Part shown: positions 61,434 to 64,000 of the stretch, one piece after another
Layout: each line of letters opens with the position of its first letter
How positions within the stretch are numbered: the stretch's first letter is position 1
Source: UBA2040 sp963977135
Lineage (GTDB): Bacteria; Bacteroidota; Bacteroidia; Flavobacteriales_D; Crocinitomicaceae
Length of the DNA stretch: 64,000 bases
NCBI GenBank assembly: GCA_963977135.1
Contig: CAXBNN010000005.1
Coordinates: 62,001 to 126,000 of the forward strand
Reading direction: 5' to 3'
Made by a program: the position numbers and the translations under genes
The notes under the pieces: model-generated
What the model was told of the DNA's origin: nothing
Seen by the model: the letters and a program-made list of their open reading frames with translations, nothing else
The model's database searches: none

Positions 61434-63056
61434 ATGTCAAAAATTGATCAATTCAAGGAAGAATTAACGACTGGTTACACATTTAAAGGAGACAGTATTA
61501 CACTTGGTGGAGCAAAGTATGAAGGTGAAGGAGTTCCGGGAATTCATGTTAAGGTTCCGTTGAAAACCTTGAACAGACACGGTTTGATTGCGGGTGCAAC
61601 TGGTACTGGAAAAACGAAAACACTACAAGTTATTGCGGAACAACTTTCCGAAAAAGGAATTCCATCTGTTTTGATGGATATCAAAGGAGATTTGAGCGGT
61701 TTGGCGGCTCCAGGAACCATGAACGATTTCATTGACAAGCGACACAAAGCAATGGATTTGCCTTACGAACCGAAGGCGATGCCTGTTGAATTGATGACAC
61801 TTTCTGAAGGAAAGGGAACACGACTAAAAGCAACGGTTACCGAATTTGGACCTGTACTTTTATCAAAAATATTAGGATTAAACGACACCCAAGGTTCAGT
61901 TATCTCCCTTGTTTTCATGTATTGTGACAATAACAAATTGCCGCTTATTGATTTAAAAGATTTACGAAAAACCTTGCAATACTTGATGGACGAGGGCAAG
62001 GAGGAATTGGAAAAAGAATACGGTACCATTTCTTCTTCAACTGTTGGTATCATTATGCGAAAAGTAATAGAATTGGAGCAACAAGGAGCCGAGCAGTTTT
62101 TCGGTGAGCGTTCTTTCGACCCACAAGATTTAATTCGCGTAGACAAAAACGGAAAGGGAATTATTTCCATTATCCGATTGATGGATATTCAAGGAAAACC
62201 AAAATTGTTCTCGACTTTCATGCTGAGTTTGATGGCGGAAATCTATAATACATTCCCAGAAGAAGGCGATTCTGACAAACCGAAATTATGCATCTTCATT
62301 GATGAAGCACACTTGGTTTTCGAAGAAGCGTCAAGTGCTTTGATGGATCAGTTGGAAGTAATCATCAAATTGATTCGTTCGAAAGGTGTTGGCATATTTT
62401 TCTGTACCCAAAACCCAATCGATGTTCCGGATTCAATCCTATCTCAGTTAGGCTTAAAAGTTCAACATGCTTTGCGAGCGTTTACCGAAAAAGATAGAAC
62501 AGCGATTAAAAAAGCTGCACAGAATTATCCAATTACAGAGTTCTATAAAACGGATGAAATTATTACCCAAATGGGAACAGGTGAAGCTTTGGTAAGTGCT
62601 TTGAATGAAAAAGGTGTTCCAACTCCACTAGCGGTTACGATTTGTCGCGCACCGCTCACTAGAATGGATGTTTTAGAAGAAAGCGAAGTAGATGAATTGG
62701 TAAAAAATTCATTTATAGCAGCGAAATACAACGAAGAAATAGATCGTGAAAGCGCTTATGAAATTCTTTCTAAAAAGATTGACAAAGCGGCTTCCGTGGA
62801 GCAACAAGAAAAGAAAAATTCTGACCAAGATAAAGAGTTAGCTGAGCTGCAAAAAGCGGAAGCAAAACGCAATGCTGAAAGACAAAAAGAAATAGAGCGT
62901 TTGAAAAAAATTCAAGTTCGCGAGGATAAAGCCAAAGCGGCTGAAAACGAGAAATTGTGGAAGGATATTACGCGCGGGGCAACTCGAAAAACGAAGGACA
63001 ATAGTCTTTTTGGAGTTTTGGCTAGAGGTATTCTTGGTGTGCTTGGTGTAAAATAA
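61434..63056 (+). CDS. HerA-like (DUF853) DNA-translocase ATPase
   Basis: 540 aa. The HerA/FtsK-type P-loop is GATGTGKTKTL (about 53-63), Walker B CIFIDEAHLVF near 286-296, and the sensor region GIFFCTQNPIDVP near 322-334. The C-terminus (about 445-525) is a charged Lys/Glu coiled coil. DUF853 proteins are cytoplasmic ATPases of uncertain role, related to DNA translocation or end resection. No nuclease partner (nurA) is adjacent. Confidence 0.92.
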   Translation: MSKIDQFKEELTTGYTFKGDSITLGGAKYEGEGVPGIHVKVPLKTLNRHGLIAGATGTGKTKTLQVIAEQLSEKGIPSVLMDIKGDLSGLAAPGTMNDFIDKRHKAMDLPYEPKAMPVELMTLSEGKGTRLKATVTEFGPVLLSKILGLNDTQGSVISLVFMYCDNNKLPLIDLKDLRKTLQYLMDEGKEELEKEYGTISSSTVGIIMRKVIELEQQGAEQFFGERSFDPQDLIRVDKNGKGIISIIRLMDIQGKPKLFSTFMLSLMAEIYNTFPEEGDSDKPKLCIFIDEAHLVFEEASSALMDQLEVIIKLIRSKGVGIFFCTQNPIDVPDSILSQLGLKVQHALRAFTEKDRTAIKKAAQNYPITEFYKTDEIITQMGTGEALVSALNEKGVPTPLAVTICRAPLTRMDVLEESEVDELVKNSFIAAKYNEEIDRESAYEILSKKIDKAASVEQQEKKNSDQDKELAELQKAEAKRNAERQKEIERLKKIQVREDKAKAAENEKLWKDITRGATRKTKDNSLFGVLARGILGVLGVK

Positions 63057-63064
63057 ATTTAAAT

Positions 63065-63128
63065 GCCACGAATGCACGAATGCACGAATTATCACGAATA
63101 CATTGGTGCTCATTCGTGCATTCGTGGC
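63065..63128. repeat. Perfect 18-bp inverted repeat (CACGAATG type)
   Basis: GCCACGAATGCACGAATG (63065-63082) and its exact reverse complement at 63111-63128, with a 28-nt loop that contains two further CACGAAT copies. It fills most of the 89-nt gap between the HerA-like gene and the next lipoprotein gene. Sequences of this type are dispersed in Bacteroidota. Confidence 0.75.
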
Positions 63129-63145
63129 CAAGAAAACTCAAACTA

Positions 63146-64000
63146 ATGAAAAAATTAATTTTATACTTATTCATCGCCACACTGGCATCTTGCGAGCTAC
63201 AAAATGAACAATCTGAACCTATGGTAAACGAAGGAGAATTATTGTCTGCAGACGATCAAATTGTGGCATTTTATAATGTTGAGAATTTGTTTGATTTGGA
63301 AGACGATAGAAATACGAATGACGATGATTTTACGCCATACGGTGATCAGCATTGGACAAAAGAACGCTACGATCACAAATTGCAGAATATTTCAAAAGTA
63401 TTGTGCAATTTAGGTAATCAAGCACCAATGCTTATTGGATTGGTTGAGGTTGAAAATAACAAAGTAGTAGAAGATTTAGCTGAAACAGGTGGTTTGTCAA
63501 AAACGCCCTACAAATTGGTGCAATATGATTCGCCAGACAGAAGAGGAATCGATTGCGCTTTACTTTATGATTCTCGTCGAATGATAGTCGAAGATCAAGA
63601 AAAATTAACAGTGAGTCTTCCAGGAAATGACGATTATTTGACACGTGACATATTGCACGTTACTGGGAAAATAGCTCAAGGAGAAACCATTCATATTTTT
63701 GTCAACCACTGGTCTTCAAGACGTGAAGGCACAGCGGAAACCGAGCACAAACGTTTGCGAGCAGCTACAGTTCTGAAAGAAAGAATTGCTGAAATTCGAA
63801 AAGATAATGAAGATGTGAAAATCATCGTCATGGGCGATTTCAATGACGAACCAAGCAGCAAAAGCATTCAGCAAACATTAAATGCTGCTGGTTCCAAGGC
63901 AAATTTGTTCAATTTAATGGCCGAACCAGCAAGAAACGACGAGGGAACAATCGTCTATCAAAGAGAATGGTTGATGTTTGATCAAATGATGGTTTCGCAG
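63146..64000 (+). CDS. Endonuclease/exonuclease/phosphatase family lipoprotein, 3' end off window
   Basis: 285 visible codons. Lipobox TLASC (Cys 16), so lipid-anchored; then the EEP-superfamily start IVAFYNVENLFDLEDD and the catalytic motifs GLVEVEN (about 94-100), HWSSRREGTAE and VMGDFNDEP, which hold the Glu, Asp and Asn of the active site. Likely an extracytoplasmic phosphodiesterase or nuclease. The DH motif at the end lies past the edge. Confidence 0.88.
   Translation, partial: MKKLILYLFIATLASCELQNEQSEPMVNEGELLSADDQIVAFYNVENLFDLEDDRNTNDDDFTPYGDQHWTKERYDHKLQNISKVLCNLGNQAPMLIGLVEVENNKVVEDLAETGGLSKTPYKLVQYDSPDRRGIDCALLYDSRRMIVEDQEKLTVSLPGNDDYLTRDILHVTGKIAQGETIHIFVNHWSSRREGTAETEHKRLRAATVLKERIAEIRKDNEDVKIIVMGDFNDEPSSKSIQQTLNAAGSKANLFNLMAEPARNDEGTIVYQREWLMFDQMMVSQ

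Overview
This is an AT-rich chromosomal stretch from a member of the Bacteroidota, most likely order Flavobacteriales and perhaps near Crocinitomicaceae/Fluviicola. The evidence is type IX secretion (T9SS) sorting domains of both type A and type B, a PorP/SprF-family protein, many exported proteins with typical Bacteroidota signal peptides or lipoboxes, few recognisable Shine-Dalgarno sites, and -7 boxes of the Bacteroidota form TAnnTTTG(C) in front of many genes. The genus is inference. I see no rRNA, tRNA, CRISPR array, prophage or intact insertion sequence.

Layout. 1-5 kb is a micro-oxic/anaerobic block: a CcoI-type copper ATPase (cut by the left edge) and hemN in one operon, divergent from an FNR-like regulator, then a stand-alone PaaC-like protein and a DUF2892 membrane protein. 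Two FNR-like palindromes sit here. 5-16 kb is housekeeping: metG, a universal stress protein, a T9SS cargo protein, sucA-sucB, an MFS transporter and tpx, punctuated by clear hairpin terminators. 16-21.6 kb holds a GNAT, an AlkB-like dioxygenase, a frameshifted PorP/SprF gene, a Pif1-like helicase and a small barrel protein. 21.7-26.4 kb is the lipid/ribosome operon yceD-rpmF-plsX-fabH-accB-accC, followed upstream by pdxA, a lipoprotein and ygiQ. 31.5-34.2 kb is a compact ftsX-DUF3098-uppP-truB run for the cell envelope and tRNA modification.

34-41 kb carries two large surface proteins: a 618-aa T9SS type B cargo, and a 1550-aa protein with an N-terminal membrane barrel followed by 13 Ig-like repeats, an intimin-like arrangement. 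41-47 kb has polA, then yceI, a pirin and a second Crp/Fnr regulator. The yceI and pirin promoters carry nearly identical boxes at exactly the same distance from the -7 element, which points to a small regulon of that regulator. 47-59.5 kb is mostly membrane and secreted proteins of unknown function, with cysS, a CDGSH protein, YehS, a PagL-like deacylase, HutD and an XRE regulator. 59.5-64 kb has aspS, a HerA-like ATPase and the start of a lipoprotein phosphatase/nuclease.

The strongest leads are the two Crp/Fnr regulons (boxes, spacing and recognition helices agree), the barrel-plus-Ig protein, the 7-bp slippage-type frameshift in the PorP/SprF gene, and the near-leaderless GTG start of ygiQ. 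Several intergenic spaces hold hairpin-forming repeats of the dispersed Bacteroidota kind.
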